Source: Clostridia bacterium (GTDB taxonomy: Bacteria; Bacillota_A; Clostridia; Oscillospirales; CAG-272). Taken from it: a stretch of 23,958 nucleotides of DNA. The translations under genes and the position numbers were made by a program. The stretch lies in NCBI GenBank assembly GCA_017472105.1, contig JAFUQY010000285.1, positions 1 to 23,958 on the forward strand, given 5' to 3'. The notes beneath the pieces were generated by a model that searched no databases, was not told the DNA's origin, and was given only the letters and a program-made list of their open reading frames with translations. This document shows, piece by piece, positions 6,517-14,561 of this stretch. Position 1 is the first letter of the stretch, and the number at the start of each line of letters is the position of its first letter.

Positions 6517-7649
6517 AACAGACTTCCGGAATTCTTTCAACCTACTCCGCCGACGTGTTCGGGGTTTGCTCTGCCCTCTTTGAGCTCGGCGGCATGACCG
6601 TGATGCACGACGCGTCCGGATGCAATTCGACCTACCCGACACACGACGAGCCCCGCTGGATGGACATGGATTCGATGGTGTACATCTCCGCGCTCTCGGA
6701 CATGGAAGCGATCATGGGCGACGACTCCAAGCTGATTTCGGACATCGTCACCGCCGCAGAGGAGCTTCATCCGAAATTCATCACCGTCGCCGGAACACCC
6801 ATCCCCGCCATGACCGGGTTTGACTACGAAGCATGCGCCGCCATGATCGAAGCGCAGACGGGCATTCCCGCACTCGGCATCGCGACAACCGGCATGAACT
6901 CCTACATCCACGGCGCGTCGATGGCGTATCTCACATTCGCGAAGCGCTTCGTGTGCCGGAATGTGCCCAAAACCGCGTCCCCGTCCGTGAATATTCTCGG
7001 CATGACCCCGCTCGATTTTTCCGTCACCGGGGAATCCGACGCCGTCGTACGGTTCTGCCGCAATGCGGGATTTGCCGTCAACGCCAACTTCTCGATGGGA
7101 TGCACGTTTGACGAGCTTGTCAATTCCGCCGCGGCGCATGTGAATCTTGTGGTGTCTTCCGCCGGACTCGCACTTGCAGAATGGATGGAGGAAGAGCTCG
7201 GCATCCCGTACGTCATCGGCACTCCCGTCGCGGGCGCGTATGCCGGAATCCTCGCCGATGCTCTCCGTGACGCATGCGATACGAAACAATCCCGACTCTG
7301 CGCCCGTCACACCGGTGAATCCGGCGATATCGTCATCATCGGCGAAAACGTCCGCTCTGCCGCACTTGCCGAAGCCCTGACGGAGCTGACCGGACGCAGA
7401 TGCCGCGTAGTCTCCTCCGTTTCGGAAACACCGCTCCGCGAAGGCGACGTTTACGCTCCGTGGGAGGACGACGTCACCGAGGCGGTACAGAACGCCGGAG
7501 TTGTCATCGCCGATCCCCTGTTCCGTCCCGTTGTCCCGGCAAATGCGGCGTTCATTCCCAGTCCCCACGAAGCCTGCTCCGGCAGAATCTGGCGGGACGA
7601 CATCATCAACCCTGCCGATTCCATCGAAACCATCCTTGCCCAACTTTAA
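6513..7649 (+). CDS. NifK-like (nitrogenase component 1 type) oxidoreductase subunit
   Basis: This 378-residue protein starts at ATG 6513, overlapping the NifD-like stop by 4 nt (ATGA). The N-terminal stretch GVCSALFELGG followed by HDASGCNSTYPTH gives Cys19 and Cys37, which align with the first two P-cluster cysteines of NifK. The third motif reads SDMEAIMGDD (62-71), so the expected cysteine is Asp63. With the two cysteines of the NifD-like partner, four cysteines remain at the presumed interface, enough for one [4Fe-4S] cluster, with an Asp nearby as in the BchNB family. The protein is much shorter than NifK (about 520 residues), as is usual for nitrogenase-like systems. It is followed after 26 bp by the binding-protein gene. 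Confidence 0.85.
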   Translation: MKQTSGILSTYSADVFGVCSALFELGGMTVMHDASGCNSTYPTHDEPRWMDMDSMVYISALSDMEAIMGDDSKLISDIVTAAEELHPKFITVAGTPIPAMTGFDYEACAAMIEAQTGIPALGIATTGMNSYIHGASMAYLTFAKRFVCRNVPKTASPSVNILGMTPLDFSVTGESDAVVRFCRNAGFAVNANFSMGCTFDELVNSAAAHVNLVVSSAGLALAEWMEEELGIPYVIGTPVAGAYAGILADALRDACDTKQSRLCARHTGESGDIVIIGENVRSAALAEALTELTGRRCRVVSSVSETPLREGDVYAPWEDDVTEAVQNAGVVIADPLFRPVVPANAAFIPSPHEACSGRIWRDDIINPADSIETILAQL

Positions 7650-7675
7650 ACTTTAACATATAAGGAGAACCTGAC

Positions 7676-8791
7676 ATGAAAAAGTTCACAAAAATCCTCG
7701 CACTCATTCTCGCACTCTGCACAATGCTCCCGCTGACCGGATGCGGCGTCACTCCCGTTCAGGACGGCACGCGCACCATCACCGACCACGCAGGCAACGA
7801 AGTCCGAATCCCGGATGAAATCGATTCCATCGTGTGCACCGACCTGCTTCCCCTGCCGTCCGTGCTGACCGTGTTCTTCGACTCCGCCGACAAGATCAAG
7901 GGTATCGCGCCCAACTCCATGACTGCGGCGAAAAACGGTCTGCTGGGTGAAATCTATCCCGAAATCCTCAATGCTGAAACCGGATTCATGTCCGGCTCGT
8001 CCGTGAACGTGGAAGAGCTCATGAAGCTCGAACCCGACGTGGTCTTTTACAGCGCGTCCAATCCCGATCTCGGCACCGTGCTCACTTCGGCAGGCTTCAA
8101 CGCCGTGGCGCTGTCCGTGAACAAGTGGCAGTACAACGCCATCGAGACGCTGAACAACTGGATTTCCCTGCTCTCCCAGATCTTCCCGGACAACGACAAG
8201 ACTGAAATCGTGGCAAAATACTCCGAGGAAACCTACAACCTCGTGCAGGAACGGGTGAAAGACCTCGCCGATTCCGAGCGTCAGCGCGCGTTCTTCCTCT
8301 TCAAGTATGACGAAACCATGCTCCAGACCTCCGGCTCCAGCTTCTTCGGACACTGGTGGGCTGAGGCAATCGGTGCGGTGAACGTTGCGGCTGAGCTGAC
8401 CTCGGACAACGCCGTCGCCGTGAACATGGAACAGGTCTACGCATGGAACCCGTCCCTCATTTTCATCACCAACTTCACTTCCGCAATGCCGGATGATCTC
8501 AAAAACAACGCCATCGGCAGCGACAACTGGAACGCCGTGGACGCCGTTATCGACGGAAACGTACACAAGATGCCCCTCGGCATGTACCGCAGCTATACGC
8601 CCGGAGTTGACACGCCGATCACGCTCCTGTGGCTCGCGAAAGCGGCTTATCCCGAACTGTTCGCGGATATCGACATCACGGCAAAGACCGTGGAATATTA
8701 TGAAGAAGTTTTCGGAGTCAAGCTGACCGAAGCGCAGGCGGCGTCCATTTTCGCACCGTCCGCTGATGCAGGCAAGGGCTTCGCAAAATAA
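7676..8791 (+). CDS. TroA/FepB-type substrate-binding lipoprotein of the ABC importer
   Basis: This 371-residue protein has a lipoprotein signal peptide with lipobox LPLTGC (lipidated Cys23), then RTITDHAGNEVRIPDEIDSIV, the usual N-terminal start of iron-chelate or cobalamin-type (class III) binding proteins. VEELMKLEPDVVFYSA is the conserved loop between lobes. It would sit on the outer face of the membrane and deliver ligand to the FecCD-type permease encoded at 901-1920. It is the only binding protein in the window, and its placement between the NifK-like and HydF genes ties the importer to both enzyme groups. An AAGGAG site lies 9 nt before the ATG. The ligand cannot be told from sequence; an iron, nickel, molybdenum or corrinoid-like chelate is possible. 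Confidence 0.9.
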   Translation: MKKFTKILALILALCTMLPLTGCGVTPVQDGTRTITDHAGNEVRIPDEIDSIVCTDLLPLPSVLTVFFDSADKIKGIAPNSMTAAKNGLLGEIYPEILNAETGFMSGSSVNVEELMKLEPDVVFYSASNPDLGTVLTSAGFNAVALSVNKWQYNAIETLNNWISLLSQIFPDNDKTEIVAKYSEETYNLVQERVKDLADSERQRAFFLFKYDETMLQTSGSSFFGHWWAEAIGAVNVAAELTSDNAVAVNMEQVYAWNPSLIFITNFTSAMPDDLKNNAIGSDNWNAVDAVIDGNVHKMPLGMYRSYTPGVDTPITLLWLAKAAYPELFADIDITAKTVEYYEEVFGVKLTEAQAASIFAPSADAGKGFAK

Positions 8792-8800
8792 GGAGGATTT

Positions 8801-10000
8801 ATGTCACTGAACAACACACCCTCGGGGGAACGCATACACATCGGCTTCTTCGGCATGCGCAACGCCGGTAAATCGAGCGTCGTCAATGCCGTGACGGGGC
8901 AGGAATTGTCCGTTGTCTCCGACGTCAAGGGCACAACGACGGACCCCGTGAAAAAAGCCATGGAGCTTCTGCCGATCGGTCCCGTGGTCATCATCGACAC
9001 GCCCGGCATGGACGACGAGGGTGATCTCGGGGAACTTCGGGTGCAGAAAGCCCGCCGGATGCTTGCCGAGACCGCGATTGCCGTGCTGGTTGTCGACGGA
9101 ACGGTGGGACTCTCCGACGGGGACCGGATGCTGCTGGATCTCTTCAAAGAAAAAAAGCTCCCGTACGTCATCGCGTACAACAAATCCGATCTCGACGGCT
9201 TCACTGTTTCCGACGACGGCATTGCCGTAAGTGCGGCGACGGGTGAGGGCATCACGGAACTGAAGGAAAAAATCGGCTCTTTCGCGAAAAAGATGCAGAA
9301 CGACAAAAAAATCGTCTCCGATCTGCTTGAGCCGGGCGATCTTGTGGTTCTTGTCATTCCGATTGACGACGCTGCCCCGAAAGGACGGCTGATCCTGCCC
9401 CAGCAGCAGACGCTCCGCGACGTTCTCGATGCGCACTGCACCGTGGTGTGTTGTCAGGATACCGAGCTGAAAGAGACCCTCGCAAGTCTCGCGAAGAAGC
9501 CGAAGCTCGTCATCACCGATTCGCAGGCGTTCGGCAGAGTTTCGAAGGATACCCCGGACGACATTCTCCTGACCTCGTTCTCCATCCTGTTCGCGCGGTA
9601 CAAAGGAGACCTCGCGGAGCTGGTGCGCGGTGCGGCGATGCTCTCGAAGATTCAGGCGGGTGACCGTGTCCTCATTTCCGAGGGATGCACCCACCACCGT
9701 CAGTGCGGCGACATCGGCACGGTGAAAATGCCCGCGTGGATTGAGAAATTCACCGGCGTCAAGCCCGAGTACACCTTCACCTCCGGCGGCGAGTTCCCGG
9801 AAGATCTGTCGGAGTACAAGGTCTGCGTACACTGCGGCGGCTGTATGCTGAACGAGCAGGAAATGGGCTGGCGCATCACCCACGCGAAGGAGTCCGGCAC
9901 ACCGATCGTGAACTACGGCATCGCCATCGCACAGATGCACGGAATCCTCCGCCGCAGCCTTGAGCCGTTCCCGGAAATCCTTGCGATTTTAGAAGAATAA
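8801..10000 (+). CDS. hydF: [FeFe]-hydrogenase H-cluster maturation GTPase HydF
   Basis: This 399-residue protein is a full-length HydF. The N-terminal GTPase domain has P-loop GMRNAGKSS (18-26), DTPGMDD and NKSD. A dimerisation domain follows, with DLVVLVIPIDDAAPKGRLILPQQQ. The C-terminal cluster domain has Cys296-Thr-His298 and His344-Cys345-x2-Cys348, the C-x-H ... H-C-x-x-C pattern that binds a [4Fe-4S] cluster. HydF is the scaffold on which the diiron subcluster is built before transfer to the hydrogenase. AGGAGG lies just before the ATG, 9 nt after the binding-protein stop. It is the last gene of the cluster and is followed by a strong terminator. With no hydG or hydrogenase gene in view, it may serve hydrogenases encoded elsewhere or build a different cofactor. 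Confidence 0.95.
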   Translation: MSLNNTPSGERIHIGFFGMRNAGKSSVVNAVTGQELSVVSDVKGTTTDPVKKAMELLPIGPVVIIDTPGMDDEGDLGELRVQKARRMLAETAIAVLVVDGTVGLSDGDRMLLDLFKEKKLPYVIAYNKSDLDGFTVSDDGIAVSAATGEGITELKEKIGSFAKKMQNDKKIVSDLLEPGDLVVLVIPIDDAAPKGRLILPQQQTLRDVLDAHCTVVCCQDTELKETLASLAKKPKLVITDSQAFGRVSKDTPDDILLTSFSILFARYKGDLAELVRGAAMLSKIQAGDRVLISEGCTHHRQCGDIGTVKMPAWIEKFTGVKPEYTFTSGGEFPEDLSEYKVCVHCGGCMLNEQEMGWRITHAKESGTPIVNYGIAIAQMHGILRRSLEPFPEILAILEE

Positions 10001-10002
10001 CA

Positions 10003-10044
10003 AAAAAATGCAGTTTGACAATCGCGTCAGGCTGCATTTTTTAT
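10003..10044. terminator. Bidirectional terminator between convergent operons
   Basis: Arms AAAAAATGCAG (10003-10013) and CTGCATTTTTT (10032-10042) pair perfectly, with an inner stem TGAC/GTCA. The T run lies on the plus strand for hydF, and on the minus strand a seven-T run serves the convergent dlt-like operon. Confidence 0.85.
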
Positions 10045-10064
10045 TTGATTGACATGGAAATTCC

Positions 10065-10095
10065 GTAGGGGACGGTGCCCCCGACGTCCCGGGAC
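10065..10095. repeat. Short palindromic GC-rich intergenic repeat
   Basis: GGGACG (10069-10074) and CGTCCC (10085-10090) are inverted, and GTCCCGGGAC (10086-10095) is a perfect palindrome overlapping the second arm. It resembles the short GC-rich dyads scattered between genes in many gut Clostridia. Only one copy is seen here, so repeat status is inferred. Confidence 0.4.
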
Positions 10096-10119
10096 AAGGT
10101 TTTCTGCATTTCTGTCGGT

Positions 10120-11949
10120 TCATTTTCCGATCAGCTCCAGCAATTCCTCACCCGTCACATCGTCCGTGATCGTGTACCGTCCGAGACCGAGCAGGCTCTG
10201 CGGCAGTCCCCGTACGATTGTGTTCCCGCGGTATTCCGTCGAAAACGTGACGGTGATGCCGGTTTCCGCAAATACCGCCGCGGCTTCGTCCGTGAGGATT
10301 CCGCCGGGATAGGCGAGCGCGAAGATTTCCTCACCTGCCGCCGTCTCCAGCTGTGCGATGCTTTCGGCGATATCCTCCCGGAGCGCGGCGATGTAGTCCT
10401 CCTCGGATTCCCCGTCGATCCGGCTGACCGAGGTGCGTGCTGTACCGTCTTCAAACTGCGCCGCCTGATGCATGTCAAACGTGTGACTCTGTACATCCAT
10501 GACGCCGGAGCGAACCATTTCCCGTGCCTCGTCCGCGCCGAAATGCGGGATGATTGCTTCGCCGGTGTCCTTGTAGACGTCCGAGCCGAAGGTTGAGCCG
10601 ATGCAGAACACCGTGCCGTGCATTCCAAGCTCCGCGAGAATCGGGTATGCGTAGTCATAAACGGACGTATATCCGTCGTCAAACGTAATCAGCACCGGCT
10701 TCTCAGGCAGATCCGCGCCGGATTTCACGTAATTCACCAGATCCTCCGGTGTGATCGCCGTAAATCCCGCGTCGGAAAGCGCCGTCATGTGTTCACGGAA
10801 GGTGTCCGGCGTGACGATCATGTCGTTCGATGCGTCCCCGTCGAGATGGTGGTACATCAGAACGGGCACATCCGCCGAAATTCCGTCATCCGACAGCGCG
10901 GTACGATTGAGATAATTCGCAAAATACCGATCCGCGTTCTCTGCCGTCACGTACCAGCCGAAGTCCTCGGGGATGTACACATCCGTGTTCCCTGCGATTC
11001 TTGCGGCAGCCATATCGCCGACGGCGTTGCGGAAGTGGGTGGCATCGTAGAAATACCGCGGCTCAAAGCTCACGGAGGAGTACGAAAAATCCCAGAAGTC
11101 CGTCACCTCCGCCAGTGCCCGGTAGAACGCCGTCACCTCCGCGGGATCGAAGTAGTCAAAATAATCCGCATACACCGGAGCCGTCACAACCGTCAGCTTC
11201 ACTCCGGCGTTCTCACACAGGGAAACAATCCGACGCACGGACTCAATGCAGTCTTCGGCATGCGGGAGTGTATAGCCGGAGCGCGCCGGATAGTCCGCAA
11301 ACACCGGATACGCCTCAAGATACGCACCCATGTCCCCGATCGGCTCGATATCGCGTTTCCGCTTGTCGTATTCCCCGGTCACCGGGTCGAACACATCAAA
11401 CGACTGTGAAAGCCATGTGTCGTCCGTGAGCGCCTTCAGCTTCGCCGCACCGTATTCGGGACTGGCAAACAGAAACCGCGCATAGTACGGCAGCGGAATC
11501 GATCCGTCAACAGCGGCGGGCATGGAGTGGGTGTAGGCGTTGGATTCCTCATCGTAAACCGCACCGTTGTCGAGATACACGTTGAGGACGATATTCTCCG
11601 GCGAATCGTGCGCAATCAGGTACGCAATCATCTCCTCGGAGTCGAGCATATCCGCGCCGTAGACGATCATGTTGTAGAAATTCCCGCCGTACGGCCCGCT
11701 GAAATCGTCGGCTGTGAACGCGGACGTGGACGAGCACCCGATGATATAGGAATCGTATTCGTCAAAGTGATCTTTCAGATAGGAAAACTTCGCCGTGCGC
11801 GGGTTGTTCGTCATGTTATAGCCCCACCAGTCAAGGACGGGATCGCCGAACACCCCGAACGGGTCGGTCAGGATATTGAAGCCCGCCAGAACCGCGGCAA
11901 TGCCGAGCACGGTCAGGAAGAAGAGGATGAGCCATTTTTTTGATGTCAT
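10120..11949 (-). CDS. SGNH (AlgX/DltD-like) domain fused to PgaB/IcaB-type polysaccharide deacetylase
   Basis: This 609-residue protein has an N-terminal membrane anchor (about 7-24). The first extracellular domain has GCSSTSAF (71-78, likely nucleophile Ser73 or Ser74) and YDATHFRNAVGD (301-312, Asp302/His305), the SGNH arrangement of DltD/AlgX-type O-acyltransferase partners. The C-terminal domain (about 360-600) is a NodB-fold deacetylase: VLMYHHLD, TFDDGY (Asp424, Asp425), SHTFDMH (His489, His494) and AYPGG (546-550), closest in pattern to PgaB/IcaB. The two halves would add or move acyl groups and remove N-acetyl groups on the same surface polymer. It follows the MBOAT gene by 9 nt with AAGGAGG upstream and is the last gene of the operon. 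Confidence 0.85.
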   Translation of the reverse strand: MTSKKWLILFFLTVLGIAAVLAGFNILTDPFGVFGDPVLDWWGYNMTNNPRTAKFSYLKDHFDEYDSYIIGCSSTSAFTADDFSGPYGGNFYNMIVYGADMLDSEEMIAYLIAHDSPENIVLNVYLDNGAVYDEESNAYTHSMPAAVDGSIPLPYYARFLFASPEYGAAKLKALTDDTWLSQSFDVFDPVTGEYDKRKRDIEPIGDMGAYLEAYPVFADYPARSGYTLPHAEDCIESVRRIVSLCENAGVKLTVVTAPVYADYFDYFDPAEVTAFYRALAEVTDFWDFSYSSVSFEPRYFYDATHFRNAVGDMAAARIAGNTDVYIPEDFGWYVTAENADRYFANYLNRTALSDDGISADVPVLMYHHLDGDASNDMIVTPDTFREHMTALSDAGFTAITPEDLVNYVKSGADLPEKPVLITFDDGYTSVYDYAYPILAELGMHGTVFCIGSTFGSDVYKDTGEAIIPHFGADEAREMVRSGVMDVQSHTFDMHQAAQFEDGTARTSVSRIDGESEEDYIAALREDIAESIAQLETAAGEEIFALAYPGGILTDEAAAVFAETGITVTFSTEYRGNTIVRGLPQSLLGLGRYTITDDVTGEELLELIGK

Positions 11950-11958
11950 AACTCCTCC

Positions 11959-13536
11959 TTAAAACTGTCCGTAGATAAACGCGGACGAGATATAACTGCC
12001 GCGGAAGATGCCGAGGAGCAGAATCACCAGCAGCAGCGCGGTCACGGCAAGCCACTGCACAATTCCGTTCTGCTTAGCGAGCATTTCTCTCACGGAACCG
12101 TGGTGCTCTTCGTACCATTCCACAGCCAGCATCACAGCGACCGACACCGCAATCACGGCGTAGTCACCTCCGGTCAGACCGAAGTTCAGCATGGTGCCGT
12201 TCCAGAGATCGGAAATCCTCGCCGAAAACGGATTGAACGTGTGTATGATGAGCGAAAGACCGACCAGAAGCCGGGGCGAGCGGGTGATGTATCTGCCGAG
12301 GAAGACGAGGAACCACGTCCGCGCCGTGCAGAAGAGCTTCCACCATGCTCCGTCTTCGCGGATTCCGAGCTTCTTTTTCCATGTGTCGTACACATTCGTC
12401 AGGAGAATGGACGAGGTGATAATCGCGCCGTTCCAGAAGCCGTAGGCAATGTAGCGGAAGTTCGCGCCGTGCCAGATGCCGATGATGAGATACACAATGA
12501 ACGTCGCGGCGGAGGTGGGCAGAATCTTCCCGAGCTTGCCGCCGAATTTTCTGCGCGACCATTTGCCGAGCTTTCCGAACGCCGGCGAGAGCGAGATCGG
12601 ATAGAACACGTAGTCCCGCATCCAGCCGCCGAGGGTGATGTGCCACCGTCTCCAGTATTCGGCGAGATCCCGCGCAAAAATCGGACGGCGGAAGTTTTCC
12701 TCAACCGTGATGCCGAAGAGCTGTGCCGAGCCGATGGTGATATCGATTCCGCCAGAGAAGTCGCAGTAGAGATTGATGCAGTAGAAGAGAATCGCGGCGG
12801 CAGTCACCGTTCCGCTGTACGAAGCATAGTCCGCAAAAAAAGCGGAAACCACCGCACCCGCACGGTCTGCAATCACCATTTTCTTGAAATATCCCCAGAG
12901 AATCCGGAGAATCCCGTCGCGGAGGCTGTCCGTGTTCAGGTCATTCCCTGCCATGAGCTGGGGTGCGAGCTTGTCATACCGCGAAATCGGACCCTGCACC
13001 ATCTGCGGGAAGAACGACACAAACAGCGCAAACTTCGCGATATTCCGCTGTGCCGGATATTTCCCGCGGTAGCAGTCGATGACATACCCGACGGACTGGA
13101 AAAGGAAGAACGATACGCCGACGGGCATGACAAAACCGGGAAAGACAGGATCCCATAAAATCCCGAATTTCCCGAGCAGTCCCGAGAGCGTTCCCACAGT
13201 GAAGTCAAGGTATTTGAGCATCCACAGCATGCCGAAGTTGAGAATCAGCGTCACGGCGACGAGGGCCTGCTTGTACTTTTTGATCCGCTCAAGCGCGGGT
13301 TTGTCCTCCTTCGGCACATCCTTCCGCCGGGCGTTGAGGGAATCCAGCAGAAGTCCCGCCGCCCATGATGTCACAACCGTGAACGCGAGACATGCCATAG
13401 CCTTCACGCCGCCGGAGAGATAGTACTCCAGACTGAACAGCAGAAGGACAATCCACCGGAAGCGCTTCGGCGTGAAATAGTACCCCAGCACCGACGCCGC
13501 CAGAAATCCGGCAAACGCAAACGAAATATACGACAT
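11959..13536 (-). CDS. MBOAT-family O-acyltransferase (DltB/AlgI-like)
   Basis: This 525-residue multi-pass membrane protein is of the MBOAT family. Diagnostic stretches are QGPISRYDKL, DFSGGIDI, EYWRRWHITLGGWMRDYVFYP (294-314) and IGIWHGANFRYIAYGFWNG, which contains the conserved histidine (His356). MBOAT proteins of this type hand acyl groups from a cytoplasmic donor, here probably the carrier protein encoded just upstream, across the membrane to an extracellular acceptor with an SGNH partner. The ATG overlaps the stop of the carrier-protein gene by one base (TAATG), so translation is coupled. DltB (D-alanine on teichoic acid) and AlgI/PatA-like (acetate on polysaccharide) roles cannot be separated from this sequence alone, though the carrier protein and ligase favour a Dlt-like route. 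Confidence 0.9.
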   Translation of the reverse strand: MSYISFAFAGFLAASVLGYYFTPKRFRWIVLLLFSLEYYLSGGVKAMACLAFTVVTSWAAGLLLDSLNARRKDVPKEDKPALERIKKYKQALVAVTLILNFGMLWMLKYLDFTVGTLSGLLGKFGILWDPVFPGFVMPVGVSFFLFQSVGYVIDCYRGKYPAQRNIAKFALFVSFFPQMVQGPISRYDKLAPQLMAGNDLNTDSLRDGILRILWGYFKKMVIADRAGAVVSAFFADYASYSGTVTAAAILFYCINLYCDFSGGIDITIGSAQLFGITVEENFRRPIFARDLAEYWRRWHITLGGWMRDYVFYPISLSPAFGKLGKWSRRKFGGKLGKILPTSAATFIVYLIIGIWHGANFRYIAYGFWNGAIITSSILLTNVYDTWKKKLGIREDGAWWKLFCTARTWFLVFLGRYITRSPRLLVGLSLIIHTFNPFSARISDLWNGTMLNFGLTGGDYAVIAVSVAVMLAVEWYEEHHGSVREMLAKQNGIVQWLAVTALLLVILLLGIFRGSYISSAFIYGQF

Positions 13537-13763
13537 TACAGCTTCGATTCAATCATCGCGAGCATCGCGTCGGCGGAGTTGAAGTTCTCCGGGAGCAGGT
13601 CGTCCACGGTGATCTCCACATCAAATTCCGCCTTGATCTCGTTCACGATCTGCACGATGTCGAGGGATTCGATGATCCCGTCGTCGATGAGCGCCTCTTC
13701 GGTTTCAAAATCCACATCGGGACAGATGTCCTCGAGAATGGCAAGCAGTTTTTTCTTGTTCAT
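13536..13763 (-). CDS. Acyl carrier protein (DltC-like)
   Basis: This 75-residue acidic carrier protein has the phosphopantetheine site in DDGIIESLDIVQIV, with Ser33 as the attachment residue. Length and charge are typical of acyl or D-alanyl carrier proteins. AAAGGA lies before the ATG. The gene sits between the GNAT gene and MBOAT and would carry the residue activated by the ligase encoded upstream in the same operon. The ESLD sequence around the serine is closer to general carrier proteins than to the DSFG of some DltC proteins, so the cargo may not be D-alanine. Confidence 0.9.
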   Translation of the reverse strand: MNKKKLLAILEDICPDVDFETEEALIDDGIIESLDIVQIVNEIKAEFDVEITVDDLLPENFNSADAMLAMIESKL

Positions 13764-13784
13764 GATAATTTTCCTTTGATTGAA

Positions 13785-14561
13785 TTATTTTTGGATTATC
13801 AGCACCGCCGACTTCATTCCGTCCGCGCGGTAGCCGTGTTTTTCGTAGGTTTTCTTCGCCGCGTCGTTGTCGTCCCGCACCCATACGGTGGATTTTTTCG
13901 CCCCGCAGAGTCCGAGATACGCCCGAACGAGCGCACTTCCGATGCCGCGATTGCGGTGTGCTTCTTCCACGGCGAGGTGGCGCAGTTCCGTTCCTGCCTT
14001 GCCTTCGGTGAAGTGGAGCAGTCCGGCGCATGCGTCATCAGTCAGAATATGCCCCGCACGGATCTCGTCGGAAAGCTCCGCATCGGTCGGAATGCATCCG
14101 GCAAGCGGGTGAAAATTCTCCCGGAAGAGGATTTTCAGCTTCTCCGTGGCGTCCGCTGATGCCCGCACGGCGTTGGAGTCCGCATAAACTTCACTTCCCC
14201 GGCGCGTCATACGGATTCGCTGAAACAGCGGCGCAAACCCGGCATCCGTAAACCCGCGCACAGCGTTTTTGGCAGCTTCATCCCGGTCGCGGTACGGTAT
14301 CTCGAGCACCGCCGGAGCCGGAATCTCGCATGTCACAGGCGCGGCAGGATCGGCGAGATAGAAGTACGTCCGAAAGTAAGTCTCCCGCTTGCGGAAAATC
14401 AGGATGCCGCCGTCCCACGCTTCGGTGAAAATCTCGCCGGATACAACAGCACGCTCCGTTTCGTCAGCAGGCAGGAAGAAATTTGTGCAGATCGCAGAAG
14501 ATTTCGCTAAAATTTTGTTGATTCCGTCATTCAGCGCGGCGGTGGAGTCAATTTTCTTCAC
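13785..14561 (-). CDS. GNAT-family N-acetyltransferase in the dlt-like operon
   Basis: This 258-residue protein has a C-terminal GNAT fold, with the acetyl-CoA-binding motif HRNRGIGSALV preceded by ELRHLAVEEA and followed by TVWVRDDNDAAKKTYEKHGY. The N-terminal half (1-130) is less familiar and may be a degenerate second GNAT-like domain or a substrate-binding part. The start overlaps the end of the ligase gene by 14 nt, and the carrier-protein gene begins 21 nt after its stop, so it is a true operon member. GNAT genes are not part of the classical dltABCD set. It could acetylate the amino acid or sugar handled by the pathway; I do not know the substrate. Confidence 0.85.
   Translation of the reverse strand: MKKIDSTAALNDGINKILAKSSAICTNFFLPADETERAVVSGEIFTEAWDGGILIFRKRETYFRTYFYLADPAAPVTCEIPAPAVLEIPYRDRDEAAKNAVRGFTDAGFAPLFQRIRMTRRGSEVYADSNAVRASADATEKLKILFRENFHPLAGCIPTDAELSDEIRAGHILTDDACAGLLHFTEGKAGTELRHLAVEEAHRNRGIGSALVRAYLGLCGAKKSTVWVRDDNDAAKKTYEKHGYRADGMKSAVLIIQK

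Noticed and set aside
4443..7649. True nitrogen-fixing nitrogenase
   Set aside because: Subunits are short, P-cluster and FeMo-cofactor ligand positions appear incomplete, and nifB, nifE and nifN are not in the window.
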